DNA of 64,000 nucleotides, taken from Tanytarsus gracilentus. Lineage: Eukaryota; Arthropoda; Insecta; Diptera; Chironomidae. Positions within the stretch are counted from its first letter, which is position 1. Every line of letters begins with the position of its first letter. Below, piece after piece: positions 36,230 to 47,301 of this stretch. A program made the translations under genes and the position numbers. The notes beneath the pieces were generated by a model that saw only the letters and a program-made list of their open reading frames with translations, did not search any database and was not told the origin of the DNA. The DNA is taken from assembly GCA_038502055.1 (NCBI GenBank), contig JAXRKN010000039.1, positions 4,154,001-4,218,000 on the forward strand. The letters are read 5' to 3'.

Positions 36230-37096
36230 TCAACTAATGACACAGTTTTAAGTCAAAAAATGCTTAGCTAGGAAATTACAAAATGAATTCAATGAACTTC
36301 TCTGGAAATATTGACAGAAAATGCAAAATATTTATTTATCGGGTATGCTGATGATTTTAAGTCTTGTTAATTGACGTAAGAGAGTTTTTGGCTAACTATG
36401 CAGAATTTTAGCATTAAACCGGCAAAAATAAACTCAATTAATTTCTAGTAAAATTATGCAACACTTTAAAAATATTTTAGATTCGACCCTAAATTTACGA
36501 GAAAAAAGTTTCATCAAACAGAAATTGAATAAGAGAAAATAATAAAATTTACTACGAACTCAACATGGCCTAAAAGAATCATCAATCAATTCTTCGTTTT
36601 TTGCGTGCTCGGAAAGTTAAGAAGAAGAACATTAAGTGAGAAATTTTCACATGCTGCCTTTTGAATTTTGTCTTTTTTTTCTCAATATGTTTAACGTTTC
36701 ATGAAAATATTTCTAATGAAGGAAAATCAACAAATGCTCATTAGTTGAGCATATTTTAATGATACAGTTGGTGTGGTAGAATGTGAGTAGAGTAATGCTA
36801 TGGTTATTTGCCTAATTGATTAAGCATAGAGAAAATCAATCAAACATAATTAATACTGCATGAGAATAAAAGGCATACCTAAAGGTTATTTTATGGAATG
36901 ATGAGTAAAATTACTCGATTTAATAGTTCGCTGAATTAATTTCGTACACATTGTGGGCGATGCCAAATTAATATTAAAGGAAACTTAAAATTTCCATCCT
37001 ACATCAAATAAATTTTGTTTGCCTAGAAACTCTTAGAAAATATTTTCTTGCCTCGAAAAAAAACATTAACGAAAGAAAAAAGCGTGGAAAATGCCC
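36230..37096. other. Spacer between eggshell gene and inverted repeat
   Basis: AT-rich sequence without recognisable genes. It probably includes upstream control sequence of the vitelline membrane gene. Just outside the repeat edge there are phrases that loosely resemble the sequence beyond the right arm (about 63832-63890), so the repeat may once have reached further. Confidence 0.5.
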
Positions 37097-39382
37097 TTTT
37101 TTGTGGGTTAAAAGAATTTTATCCTGTTCTCGTTCTCTATCTCGTCGGATGATAAATGGAAGTGGAATAAAAAAAACTTTACGCACATGAAAATCGTGAT
37201 ATGAAAGCGAGAGAGGAAAAAAGTCCCTTTTTAGTATGACAACGGCAGTACGATTTCATTCATTTTCAAGATTTATCACCATGAGCAGCAGCTGAGGATT
37301 TTTTCCACTCTCTTGCGTACTCACTGCTGAATGAAGAGCGGTAACAACAAGTCAAAGAGGAATTTAAGCTTCATCTCGCATTTTTCTTATCACAGGAAAC
37401 ACTTGTCGACACACTTTCAGACCTTTCTTATGCACACAGTGAGATAAAAAATATTTTGAGTGATTTTTAGGTCTCAAAATAAATGCGTGAAATAAAAATC
37501 ATCAAACTTCAATTTAAAATCGATTTTGAGCTTTTATCACTCAATTTTTTTACTCATCGAATTTAAGCTTGATGTCAAGCATGTTTGAGAGTTTGAGTTC
37601 ACACAAACAAAACAAAAAATGATGGCAATAACAAGAAAATAGTGATGCAGTCATAAAAGTGACAAAAACACGACAATATTTGTTTTTCCTCCCTCTCATT
37701 TCACAATTTTTCCATTCTTTTCACAACTTCCGCAGCGACAACAAAAACTGAGTATAGGTCGGAAAAATATATGAAAATGCAATAAAATAAAATAAAAATG
37801 CTCAAATAAAGCGAATTGAGAAAAAAGGATTGAACGGTTTTTTTATTTGCATCGAGCGATGTTGAGAGGATCACAAAAAAGGTTAAACGCGAGCGATAAA
37901 TCAGAAGCAGATAAAACGGAATAAAAATTGCTGTTTGGAAGTGCTTCGAGTGAGTGAACGAGGTGCTAAAGTTAACAGCAAACTTTTTTGTTGTTCCACA
38001 AATTTTCAATTTTTTATCATTCGTAAGCTTGTCAGACGCGTGAAAAACAATCGGAAAGGCTCGAAATATTTTTTGAATGCTCGCGTGAGATGAAAATTTT
38101 ATGACATCACAAAATCTCATTTCATTACGTTGCACTCAGGCGTTCAGCTTTCATGATGATGATTTTTATTTAAAATTGTCACACAAAAGTGACTCGACAG
38201 ACAGCCAGCCACTAGGGATTGATTAATTTTTATGAGAAATTTCACCAAATGTCAGTCACATAAAAATTTTAATGAAAATTAAAATAATTTTTATCATCCA
38301 TCAAATTTAAATATTTTTGCCCATTTTTGCTTGCTCAAATGGCCCAAAAAGATTCATCAAAATTGAGAAAGCAAACAAAACCTTTTTGTTTATTTTCATT
38401 AAAATTCTCTAAAGTGCACTCACAAGCTGTGCTTAGCATCTCTTACAGCAACCTTCCGATGGGTTGACAAACACCCGAAAAAAAAGCTTTTTGGATTTAT
38501 GAAAAATTGGCAATTTATTGCGATCTGTCTGCCGCGTGCGACCTCAATCCTCATTTCCACTACCCCACAAATTCCACTCAATCGTGTCAAGCTTTTTCTC
38601 TTCGTGATTTATTGCCCAACGATTTTTATTAGTTTAGCTTTTTCCCCTCATTTCTTTCATCCACATCACAACAACAACACGAAACACAATTTTCCCATCT
38701 CAAGGCAAGCTGATCTGCTCTATTGATCCAATAATAATCATTCAATTCACATTCACCGTGTGTGTAGTGCTTTTGTACATACTTTCTCGTTTGTGCGAGA
38801 CTATGAAGAGGGTGAAAATAAGAAAAACTCTCGAAAGTTTTAAAATTGATATCTTGATGCTTCATCTCGAGTGCTTTTCTCGATACAAAACATCTTTTGA
38901 CATTGCCAATTCATCCTCTCCATCCTCAACTCATGTGCACTCGAGAGTAATTTATTAATTTCACTGTCGAGAGTTCTCCTCGTGAGATATAAATCAGTTG
39001 TTGCCATGCACACTGCCAGTGATTACCGATTATTGCGAGATTGCATGAAAAAAAGTTCTTCGGGGCCAAATAAAAACATTTTAATCTCTTCCTAACGAGA
39101 TTTTCCAAGCAGTTCCGCAATGTTTGAGATTTTCTCTCAGCTGATTAACTTCAAACATGCAATTTACAGTTACTTAGAAATTTTCACGAAAGAAAAATGA
39201 AAATTGAATGAAGTGCAAAAAAGTTTTTCCTTTAAACTTTGAACTTTTCTTGGAGCTTTCGAAGGAGAAAAACTTGGTCATTTGTGAAGTGAGGCGAAAA
39301 TCGAGAAGAAAGAAAAGTTTTCTTTTGTAAATTCATGTGCGAATTTTTTCATGAAAATCTTTTAAAGAATAAAAAATATTTT

Positions 39383-39393
39383 AATGTCCGCAC
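39383..39393 (+). repeat. Isolated AATGTCCGCAC copy, left arm
   Basis: A third copy in this arm of the 11-bp word that forms the foldback at 41039-41123. The flanking sequence (TTGAATCGAAACAATTTT) resembles that after 41123 (ATGGATCAACAATTTT), so more than the 11 bp is repeated. Its mirror is at 61549-61559. Confidence 0.7.
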
Positions 39394-41038
39394 TTGAATC
39401 GAAACAATTTTGAACTCGCATGCAGAAGAAAATTTTAGTGAAAAAAGAATTTTTGATCTTTTGTTCCTTGAAAAAGATAAAAAGCGGAAAAATTGAAAAA
39501 ATATTTTCCACACACAAATCACGTTCGACCCAAATGTAGCGAGAAATAAAATAAAAAAGTTTTTCATTTCACCCTCGGTCAATTTTTAGAATTTGTGCGA
39601 TGTCATCATTCTTGCGATGGTCTTCATTAAAGAGCAAAATTTATTAAATTTACCTTGGAATGTTTTTCTCAACTTTTATTGTTGACTCCGAAAAAATTCC
39701 AAGAAAAATATTTTTAGAAAAGTTTTTAATAAAAATTAAATCAAAATTTACTGGCATGATGCTGCTCCGCTTATTTATTACTGTTGTTGCCATAGAGCGC
39801 AACGATGTTGGTCAGAAAGTTCTGCATCGCGTTCATTTAAAAAACTTTCAATGAGAAAAAATGTGCGAGGAAAATTTTTCCGCTTTTGCAATATTTTTTA
39901 ACCATAAATTTAAATTATTTTTTATTCCGCTTAATTTTCACCGAAGCAAAGCCATTTATGACTTTCTATGAGCTGATATGCTGCTGCAAACACACAAAAC
40001 ACATGTGAAAATGTATGAAAAGTGGAGATTTCCACATCGAACATTGCTGCATGCTGCATTCAGTTTCTATGTGGGTAAAAAAATTTAATGAAGCAAATTT
40101 TCATCGTCGACAATGTCCTTATAAAATATTGACACCGCGAGAATGAGATACAGCGAGAGTGTGTGTGGAGGCAGTGCTGAGTGTGGCAAGAAATTTCAAG
40201 GAAAATCGATGCGATTAATTATTGATGATTGCCATAGAGCACCGTGGCGGTGGTTGAGAAATTTTAAAAGCAATTTCTGCAATCTGTGCCTCACTTTGCG
40301 CGAAGGAAATATTCATAAGTATTGACACACAGTGCAATTTTCACAATCGTGTATCGAATTTCCATTTGATCGTTTTTTAAATAGATTTAAAAGCACAAAA
40401 ATTTCCAATTAAAAAAGTGGAAATGGACAAAAAAGAATTTTCACCTCGCAGGCATTTGCGAAAATAAATGAAACTGCTGTGTTGTGCCATTGCCATTGCT
40501 TTCTGTTGTCGATTACCATAGGCCGCTGTGTGTGTACGATTATCTCATAATTGAGAGCTCAATGCTTGTAAATTTTCCGCTCGCGCATTTTTAATGGCAA
40601 CAGCTCGTGATGTCAAATTTATAGCCGACAGGAATTGATCCGATTTTAATCCCTTCCACTTTTTTATCGCAAACCTGCTCATAAATTCATGTCACGCGAT
40701 TTAATTTTTTTATGATCTGATTAAAAAAGTTTTTAATCGAAATTTTTTGGAAAAATATAAAATTCAAAATATAAAAAAGCTTTCAATGCAATGCAAATCA
40801 ATTTCGAGATGAAAATTGACGTAAAAAATTTCTTTCTAACTGCAATGCGAGCATTTTATAGAGAAACTTGTATTAAAAAGTTTGTAATGGCAGCAGATTG
40901 CAATTTTATTCACAATTCAATGTCCATTGCAAAACTTTTCATCTCAATCTCTTCCTCAAGTGCTTTCAATCGAGTTCTATTGCTTTTGTTTAGTAAACAA
41001 TTCACTTCAAATTCAATTCAAAGATGAAAGCATTAAAA

Positions 41039-41123
41039 GTGCGGACATTTAATTTAATTTCTTCCAAAAATATTTTCAATTTTATTAAAAACGCAAAAAA
41101 AATTAAATTTTGAATGTCCGCAC
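41039..41123. repeat. Small foldback with GTGCGGACATT ends, left arm
   Basis: GTGCGGACATT (41039-41049) and its exact reverse complement (41113-41123) enclose 63 bp of AT-rich sequence. The pairing extends a few bases inwards (TTAATTT/AAATTTT). It could be a tiny terminal-inverted-repeat element or a structured regulatory site. The equivalent foldback is kept in the right arm at 59919-59999, although its loop differs in sequence. Confidence 0.7.
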
Positions 41124-41460
41124 ATGGATCAACAATTTTTACACGTCAAGCTCACTTCAAGTTCAATTTCAATTTTCATTCTCGAGTGCTTTTGTTACAA
41201 ATTAATTGCTGGCTCATCTTTTGACTCCAACATCTCTCTTTCAATCGCATCCTTTTTCTTATTTTGTCGACATTGACTTTTTTGCTTTTTTCCTCCTTCT
41301 CAATTTTCACTCACAGGAATTTGATGAAAAAGTTTTTCAATTTTTTCCTTACTTCTTCTTGAACTCAACTCAACGGTTATGTTCGGAGGCACGGCGTGTC
41401 CCTTTCAATCGCAGCAGAACGAAATAAAACGATAAAATCGGCATTTTGGGGATTAAACTC

Positions 41461-41487
41461 GAGAGAGAGAGAGAGAGAGAGAGAGAA
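41461..41487 (+). repeat. (GA)n microsatellite, left arm
   Basis: About 27 bp of GA repeat. The right-arm partner (CT run around 59581-59594) is clearly shorter, so this is one of the differences between the arms. Confidence 0.9.
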
Positions 41488-42170
41488 ATGCGAAAATTGA
41501 AACTTTTTCCTTCATTTCGTTTTTCATTTCCATGAAAATTGCGAAAGCCATAAAACATGCAAAATTGACGATCTGTGAAATTGCAATGACCAACAAAAAA
41601 TTCAATTTTGTGGCTTACAAATTCCAACTCAATTTGCAATTTTCATTTTGATGAAAACTTTTCATTTGCAAAATTTGTTACAAGCATTTCAATTTGTATC
41701 CATCGTGTCCGGCAATATTTTACCAATTTCATTCGCTCACTCTCGCTATTCAATGCATCCAAATCACGTCTGAGCTTGTGCCATTTTCAAATATTGAAAA
41801 TATCGGATCATGTTCATGATATTAATGCCCTCTGTGCAGACTCTCTCTCTCGAGTGTATGCAGTAGAGCCGCATTTTCAGCTCTAGAAATAATTGGAAAC
41901 TCTTTTGTCCTTTTCACGGCTTAATGAATCAACATCGCGGATATCAGAGTCTCCTCATTTCATAATCGCACACGCTGTTGACTATTTTGATGGCGATACG
42001 AAAATTTTCAGCACTCATTCAAATAATTAAAATTTAAATAATTTATAAATTGGAACATTTTTAGTCTTTATTTTGTATTTGCATTTATGATGCAATTTTT
42101 ACGTTTGTAGAACTTTGTGTCACTTAAAATATTTTATAGCTTAATTACTAATTTATTTCGTTGACGTTTC

Positions 42171-42758
42171 TTAATGTCCATTGGCCATCGGTTGGTAATT
42201 TTCATCTAAGAGTGTGAACTTGAATACGAACATGTTTTCATCGGTGAAGTTTACAGGTGTTGCTTTCCAAGTTTCACTAAAATATAAAGAAGTTTTAAGT
42301 TCTTAATTCATGGATATTAAAATATCACTCGCATACTTACACGTCCATTCCAAATCCAACATAGTCTCCAATCTTAAGGTCACAAACTCCTTTGTCCTTA
42401 ATGTTCTCGCTGTTTACGAATGTGCCATTTAGAGAAGCTGTAAATTTACGTTAACTTCAAATAAACCATTTAAAATCCCAAACTTACAGTTATCTTCGAT
42501 CGTCCACGCTGGATTTGTCTCTTCATTACAGACTATAAAAGCATGTTCACGGCTAACGCATGTTGACAATATTTGAGCTGTTGCTCCAGCTCCACGTCCT
42601 TAAAATCAAAATTAAACAAAAATTTATTCGAGCTGGATCTCAAAAGAAAATTAGCTCTCACCAATTACATTATCCTCCTCCAAAATTATGAATCGATTCT
42701 GTATTCCAGGCCCTTGCCTCACAAGTCCAAAGTGTGCTCGCTGTCCATGCCATTCCAT
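42171..42758 (-). CDS. Small FHA-domain protein, left-arm copy
   Basis: Four exons on the minus strand (42662-42758, 42488-42598, 42341-42437, 42171-42276) give 136 residues. Nearly the whole protein is one forkhead-associated domain, a phosphothreonine-binding fold. The key residues are present: Gly33-Arg34 in VIGRG, Ser48-Arg49-x-His51 in VSREH, and Asn73 in SLNGT. WTIEDNSSLNGTF and LKIGDYVGFGM recall the RNF8 FHA domain, but there is no RING finger, coiled coil or other partner domain. A reader or adaptor in DNA-damage or kinase signalling is an inference. AATAAA on the minus strand at 42067-42072 fits its 3' end. Its partner at 58303-58893 has the same exon sizes and differs at 11 of 411 coding bases and six residues (F23L, D29N, A36G, G37A, E58D, A63V). 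Confidence 0.88.
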
Positions 42759-42991
42759 ATTAAGATTAAATTAAATATTTAGTTTTTAAAATTTTTGTAA
42801 ACAATGCGAAAGTTTTTAAAAATGGCGCGCTTTTGGATTTTGAATTCTTAACGGTTTTTTAAAGCTCTTTAATCTGTTTTAATTTTAAATTTTAGATAAA
42901 TCACCATAAATCAAAAAAGCTGAGTTGAAACTAATCGTAAACTTTTTCATTTAAACATAAACTGAAAAATAATGATGTGAACTTTTGCACA

Positions 42992-43072
42992 GGTGTGGGG
43001 GTGGGAATTTTCCCTGGGGAATTTTCCCCCACCCAAAAATCGGGGGGGGGGAAAAGGGGGGGGGACACAAAA

Positions 43073-43108
<36 letters not shown>
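42992..43108 (+). repeat. Private G-run / poly-A insertion in the left arm
   Basis: About 117 bp is present only in the left arm. The right arm reads straight through the site (TTTTGCACATGGATG in left-arm orientation, near 58080). The insert starts GGTGTGGGGGTGGG, has two GGGAATTTTCCC-type palindromes, then runs of 10 and 9 G separated by AAAA, and ends in about 30 A. The composition is quite unlike the neighbourhood. It could be a poly-A-tailed retro-insertion of a G-rich transcript or an assembly error; no clear target duplication is seen. Confidence 0.7.
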
Positions 43109-43111
<3 letters not shown>

Positions 43112-44721
43112 ATGTAGTTGATGGCTCGTTAGCACAACTTATTTTAAAATATATGCGCAACATAATGAACCTACAACAAATATTCACTGCTGATAAACTT
43201 TGAGGTTTCAAGGCTTCAAAATCAAAAATTTAAATTAAAATTTTACGTATTTAATTTTTGGCGTTTGAGGTTTGTGAAAATATCCAAATTTAAATTATTA
43301 ATGTACAAAATGAATTTTATGGCAAAATCCTCTCATTATGCAGTTCTTGATGAATTTATTGAATGCGATTATGATGAAAATTTTTCATTCATCCATTTGT
43401 GTGAAATTTAATGAGGGAATTAAATAAATTGATGTGCACTCAATTGCCTTCAATAAAAAATTTATTTTGTTGTTAAATTTTAAGCTGCTGATTTTTATTC
43501 ATTGGCAGATCTAAAGCGCCACGTTTGAATATAAAGCCAAAGAATTTGATGATTGTGACACAATTTACAAACGATCGCCGTGTAATGTAAATTGAAAGCA
43601 GGAAGAGGAAAAATAATTAAAATTTTAGGTCGGCGTCTATAAAAAGAGGAGAAGAGGAAAGGAAGTGAGAATTTTAATGACTTGAGATGATGTTAGTGAT
43701 AGTACACATCATTAATCTCATCTCATTTCGTTTCACTTCAACCCCGCATCAAAGAAAAACCTTCGCATTCATCCTGCAGCATGAGCTAGCTGATGCTTTG
43801 GTAATGAATAACAACCTACGAAATAAAATATTGTGAGAAATGAAGCACAGCAGCATGGATGATGATTATGGTAAAAAGTAGAACGGAGAGAGAGAAAAAC
43901 TGGAAAGATTAAAGGCCAAAATATCAACACTCTATATAGAGAGAGTCAAGTACGAAGCAACAGCGCAAAAATAGAAGAAATTTGTGATGAAAAGCGGCGA
44001 CTAATGATTGCGTGAGAAAAAACTTTTTCCACCTCAAAAATAGCGCAATTGCTTTGTGCTGCACACGACTGGCTTTAATTTAATTTTCATTTCAGTTTTT
44101 AATTATTTTACTCATTATCGAGTGAAGAAAAGTTTTTTTGCTGATTGCACGTTGAAAGCTTAAAAAGAGCTTTTATGTTTTTCACAAAAATAAAATTTGT
44201 GAAGTTTAGCGAAAGATAGAAAAAACTTTTTGCAAATATTTACGGAATGAATAAGGAAAAAAGTTTGAGTGAACTTGCTCATGCATGGCACGTCATAGCT
44301 TTTTGTTAGCTGAACTTTCTATCCTCATAGTTTGTAAGAATGGAATGTTGAGTGCATGTCGAAATGCATAAAAAGCTTTTTTCTGCCACATAATAAAAAT
44401 GGCGAGTTGAAAATGTAAAGAGAAAATTTTTATAAATGGTAATTGTGAGGTGGCTGTGAGAGATAATCGTAGAAGAGAATTTTCAATGTGTGTCAAGTGC
44501 CATCCAAAGGCAGCAAGAGCAGTGGCGACAAGAGAGTGCAAAGGAAATGATGATAAAAATTGAATGAAGAACATTCACAAAGCTTTTGCGATGCCAGTTG
44601 CACTTAAATTGTAAACACTTTCTTGCCATTGAGCGAATATTCATGAAGAAATAAATTGGAAAATGTTGAAAGAAGCTTAAAAAGAAAAACTGCAATGACA
44701 ATGTTGGAAATTGAAGTTTTT

Positions 44722-44752
44722 CATTTTTTTAAATTAAAACTTTTTTATTTGA
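44722..44752. other. Empty site matching the right-arm insertion
   Basis: The left-arm sequence here is continuous where the right arm carries the 1.25-kb insertion. It has one copy of the target sequence (one base different) and thus preserves the pre-insertion state. Confidence 0.8.
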
Positions 44753-45380
44753 ATGAGAAAATTTAAATTTTAATTAAACATTTTTCATTTCACTTTTGCT
44801 TGTTGACGATTAAAAAACTTTTTCATGTCTTTCCCTTCATTCGTATGCAAATGCAGTTTATTAAAAAAAGTGTTTCACGACATCTCAAAGTTTAAGTCTT
44901 TTCATATGTTGACTTTGAACTGTTCATGTTGATGATAAAGTCAGCGTTCTTGACATTGGAATTTCCTTTCTAATCTTTTTCGGATTTTTTCTACTCGAAC
45001 AACTAAATCAAGTTTTTCTTTCTGTGTCTGATTGCACAAAAATGATAAAGGCACAAACTGTGAAGCTGTAAAAGCAAAAAAATAAATAAATTTATCGGGC
45101 AGGCGAGAAATTGATGTGAAATCGAAAAGGAAACTTTTTGCCCACATCAAAGAAGAAAATTCTTTTTTGACATATTGCGAGCTGAGTGTTGAACCGAAGA
45201 GAAAAGTCAGAAAAAGAAAAAAGGGACCAAAAATGTGGGAAGAAAAATTTCTTCAAATAAATCCAGTTTGGGGTAAAAAGTTCAATGAGCAATTCATAAG
45301 GAAAAAGATTTTCACACTTTTGAGGTGCTTTAACATTATTTTTGACAAGTTTCTTCTTTCGTGAGTCTTTAAAAAACAGA

Positions 45381-47301
45381 AAACTCTTCTACGAATTTCT
45401 TTGCGATGTAAATCGGATTTGACATTCGTAAACATGTTTTTCTTTTCTACGATATCCATGTACATATGCTGTAAGAATAGATATAACGACATCGCATGTA
45501 ATGATATTATCATCAAAAAGAGAAACCGAACAAAAATAACAAACGGCACAATAGAGATGCGATTCGTTTGGGAATGTCGTAAATTTATTGTGTAATTTGT
45601 AAGCGCTGTCAGTCTTCTACAAACCTCACTAACAAGCCCCATGATAGAACCACCATTGCGGCTTTTCTCATTTAATCGATAAATCGGTGAAATAAATTCG
45701 GAATTAAGGCACGTTCAAAATCCGCTTAAGGACTTTTCCTTCAAAGATTTTTGGCGCCATTGAAGATAGAAAAGTATAAATGAAAAATACTAACTCATCC
45801 AACACCATCTCAGACTTTCATTCATGTTAAATGTTCAAGCTTTAATAAACTCCGATAACCTTGCAGCACACAATTAACAACTTAATCCCAATGTGATAAC
45901 AGATGAACTTTCTACCCATCATCGTTAAAGAGTTTATTTGAAAGAAGGATGAAAATGGATATGAATAGCACAACCCGACACACGTGGCTGCTTTTCGTGG
46001 TTTTACATCTTCATCATGAACATAATCATGACTCTAACAAACCGTAAACCCTTTTTCATATAATAGCAGTGAGCTCATAATTTTCATGTTTGACGAAGGT
46101 AATGCGAGAGTGAAAGAGAGAGAAAAATTGCGCAAAATCTAAAAATTCTCAGAGAAAAATAATCTTTCCTTTATAGCGAGACTTAACCTTTCAATCGAAA
46201 CCGGTAAAATTCATGGAAATTTTAGCTCTCAAATTTCACTCGCATATGGCCGTTCAACTTTCCTTATATGTCATGAAAAATCATTAAAAATTAATTTTTA
46301 AAGCAACAGATTCAAGATTGAGTAAATTGAATTGTTGCGTCATGTGATAATCAGCATCACGTGCATCCCGTTCTCTGTTACATTCATTAAATTAAATATG
46401 ATTTATTATTCAAGAAGCATCCTAATGAGTTATCATCTCAGATAATGAATGATTAGCATAAATATTTCTCATAATGCAAAAATGAGAAGAGAAAAGTAAT
46501 TTGAAGCTTTCATCTTTGAAGGAGAAAAAAAATTGAATTAATGAGTTTGAATTATTGAATTTTTTTCTGACGTATTTTTGAAATAACTTTTTTAAAATCT
46601 GGAATGAGAATTTAAGGGTATCGTTTATGGTTCACATTAAAAAAACTATAAAAATCTTTTATATAACATTTTTATGAGAAGAAAGAAAACTTTATGAATA
46701 TTCTAAAGTTTTTCTTAATTAAAATTTTATTCTCAATATTAGCTCCGCTATACATAAATTTTGATTTTCTTTGTATGCAAAAATTCTCTACACAAAATAA
46801 AAATTTATTCACATAATTGGCACCGACGTTAAAAGTGAAGAAAAATTTGGTTGTCAAAAAATATAAAAATAGAATTTTAAAAATTCAATCATAGAAAAAA
46901 TAAATCATTCACATTTTAATTTTTTTAAGATCTGACCAGAAATTTTCGTCTAAATTATTAAAAGATTAAAAAGAGCAAAAAGGTTGTAAAGGTTATTTCT
47001 CATGCGTATCGTAAACACAAATTAAAATCACATTTTCTCATAAATGCCAGCCATATGTTAACTTATTAATTTACATTTTATGTTTTGTAAATTTTCAGGT
47101 AAAAAAAAATATTTGAAATTTTGGAGCTTCTAGACTTTTTGGCTACCTAACTGTAATTTTTTTATTTACTGACTAGACTGCTGATAACTCACCAGCAAAA
47201 CAACTCTAAAAATATTTATTTTCTTCGATTATCATAACATAAAATTTTTGGTGCGTGTGTCATTTCAAGTTCAACTTTCAAAGTAATCGGAAGCTTTAAA
47301 A
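45381..47301. other. Left part of palindrome spacer
   Basis: Next to the arm (about 45381-45560) the sequence still resembles, in reverse complement, the region 54400-54555. For example, ACATGTTTAC and TTCG-AAGAAG phrases occur in the same order, so the repeat fades gradually. Further in, the only recognisable item is an ACSBG-like C-terminal relic at 46817-46894. Two TGATAA (GATA-type) sites at 47182-47187 and, inverted, 47229-47234 lie just upstream of the ACSBG start. Confidence 0.55.
46817..46894 (+). pseudogene. Relic of an ACSBG C-terminus
   Basis: A 26-codon stretch reads LAPTLKVKKNLVVKKY and then a different tail to a stop. It mirrors the C-terminus of the intact gene 2.4 kb downstream (LTPTLKVKRNVVVKKYEKE). 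The DNA itself is alike (CACCGACGTT-AAAGTGAAG-TCAAAAAATAT). Nothing upstream continues the match, so it looks like the last remnant of a tandem paralogue. An isolated alternative last exon is less likely, because no gene precedes it. Confidence 0.65.

Larger units (their letters stand above)
37097..45380 (+). repeat. Left arm of giant inverted duplication
   Basis: This roughly 8.3-kb segment recurs as its reverse complement at about 54556-63830. Examples of matching blocks are 38499-38726 with 62216-62446, 38926-39120 with 61822-62016 (identical in translation), 40143-40325 with 60710-60892 (identical in translation), 41608-41800 with 59280-59457, and 44293-44701 with 56508-56916. The outer edge lies in an A/T run beside CCCACAAAAAA. 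The arm contains one gene (FHA protein, minus strand), a longer GA microsatellite than its partner, and a private G-run/poly-A insertion. The rest is non-coding: its many short open frames shift and break without codon bias, and they are conserved only because the DNA is. Confidence 0.93.

Noticed and set aside
37701..38135. 144-codon minus-strand frame with a counterpart at 62810-63250
   Set aside because: The counterpart has frameshifting differences at its 3' part and the composition is that of AT-rich non-coding DNA.
40143..40325. 60-codon frame that is identical in both palindrome arms
   Set aside because: The identity is explained by near-identical DNA over the whole arm. It lacks codon bias, splice partners or a family, and neighbouring frames are equally conserved on both strands.
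42947..43211. Open frames with long Phe or Lys runs over the G-run/poly-A insertion
   Set aside because: They are translations of homopolymers and have no gene support.
44293..44701. Pair of frames (72 and 93 codons) repeated at 56508-56916
   Set aside because: They overlap each other in different frames on the same strand and are conserved only as part of the arms; no start context or homology.
45253..45642. 129-codon minus-strand frame crossing the inner edge of the left arm
   Set aside because: The right-arm counterpart frame diverges and is shifted, so there is no sign of selection on a protein.
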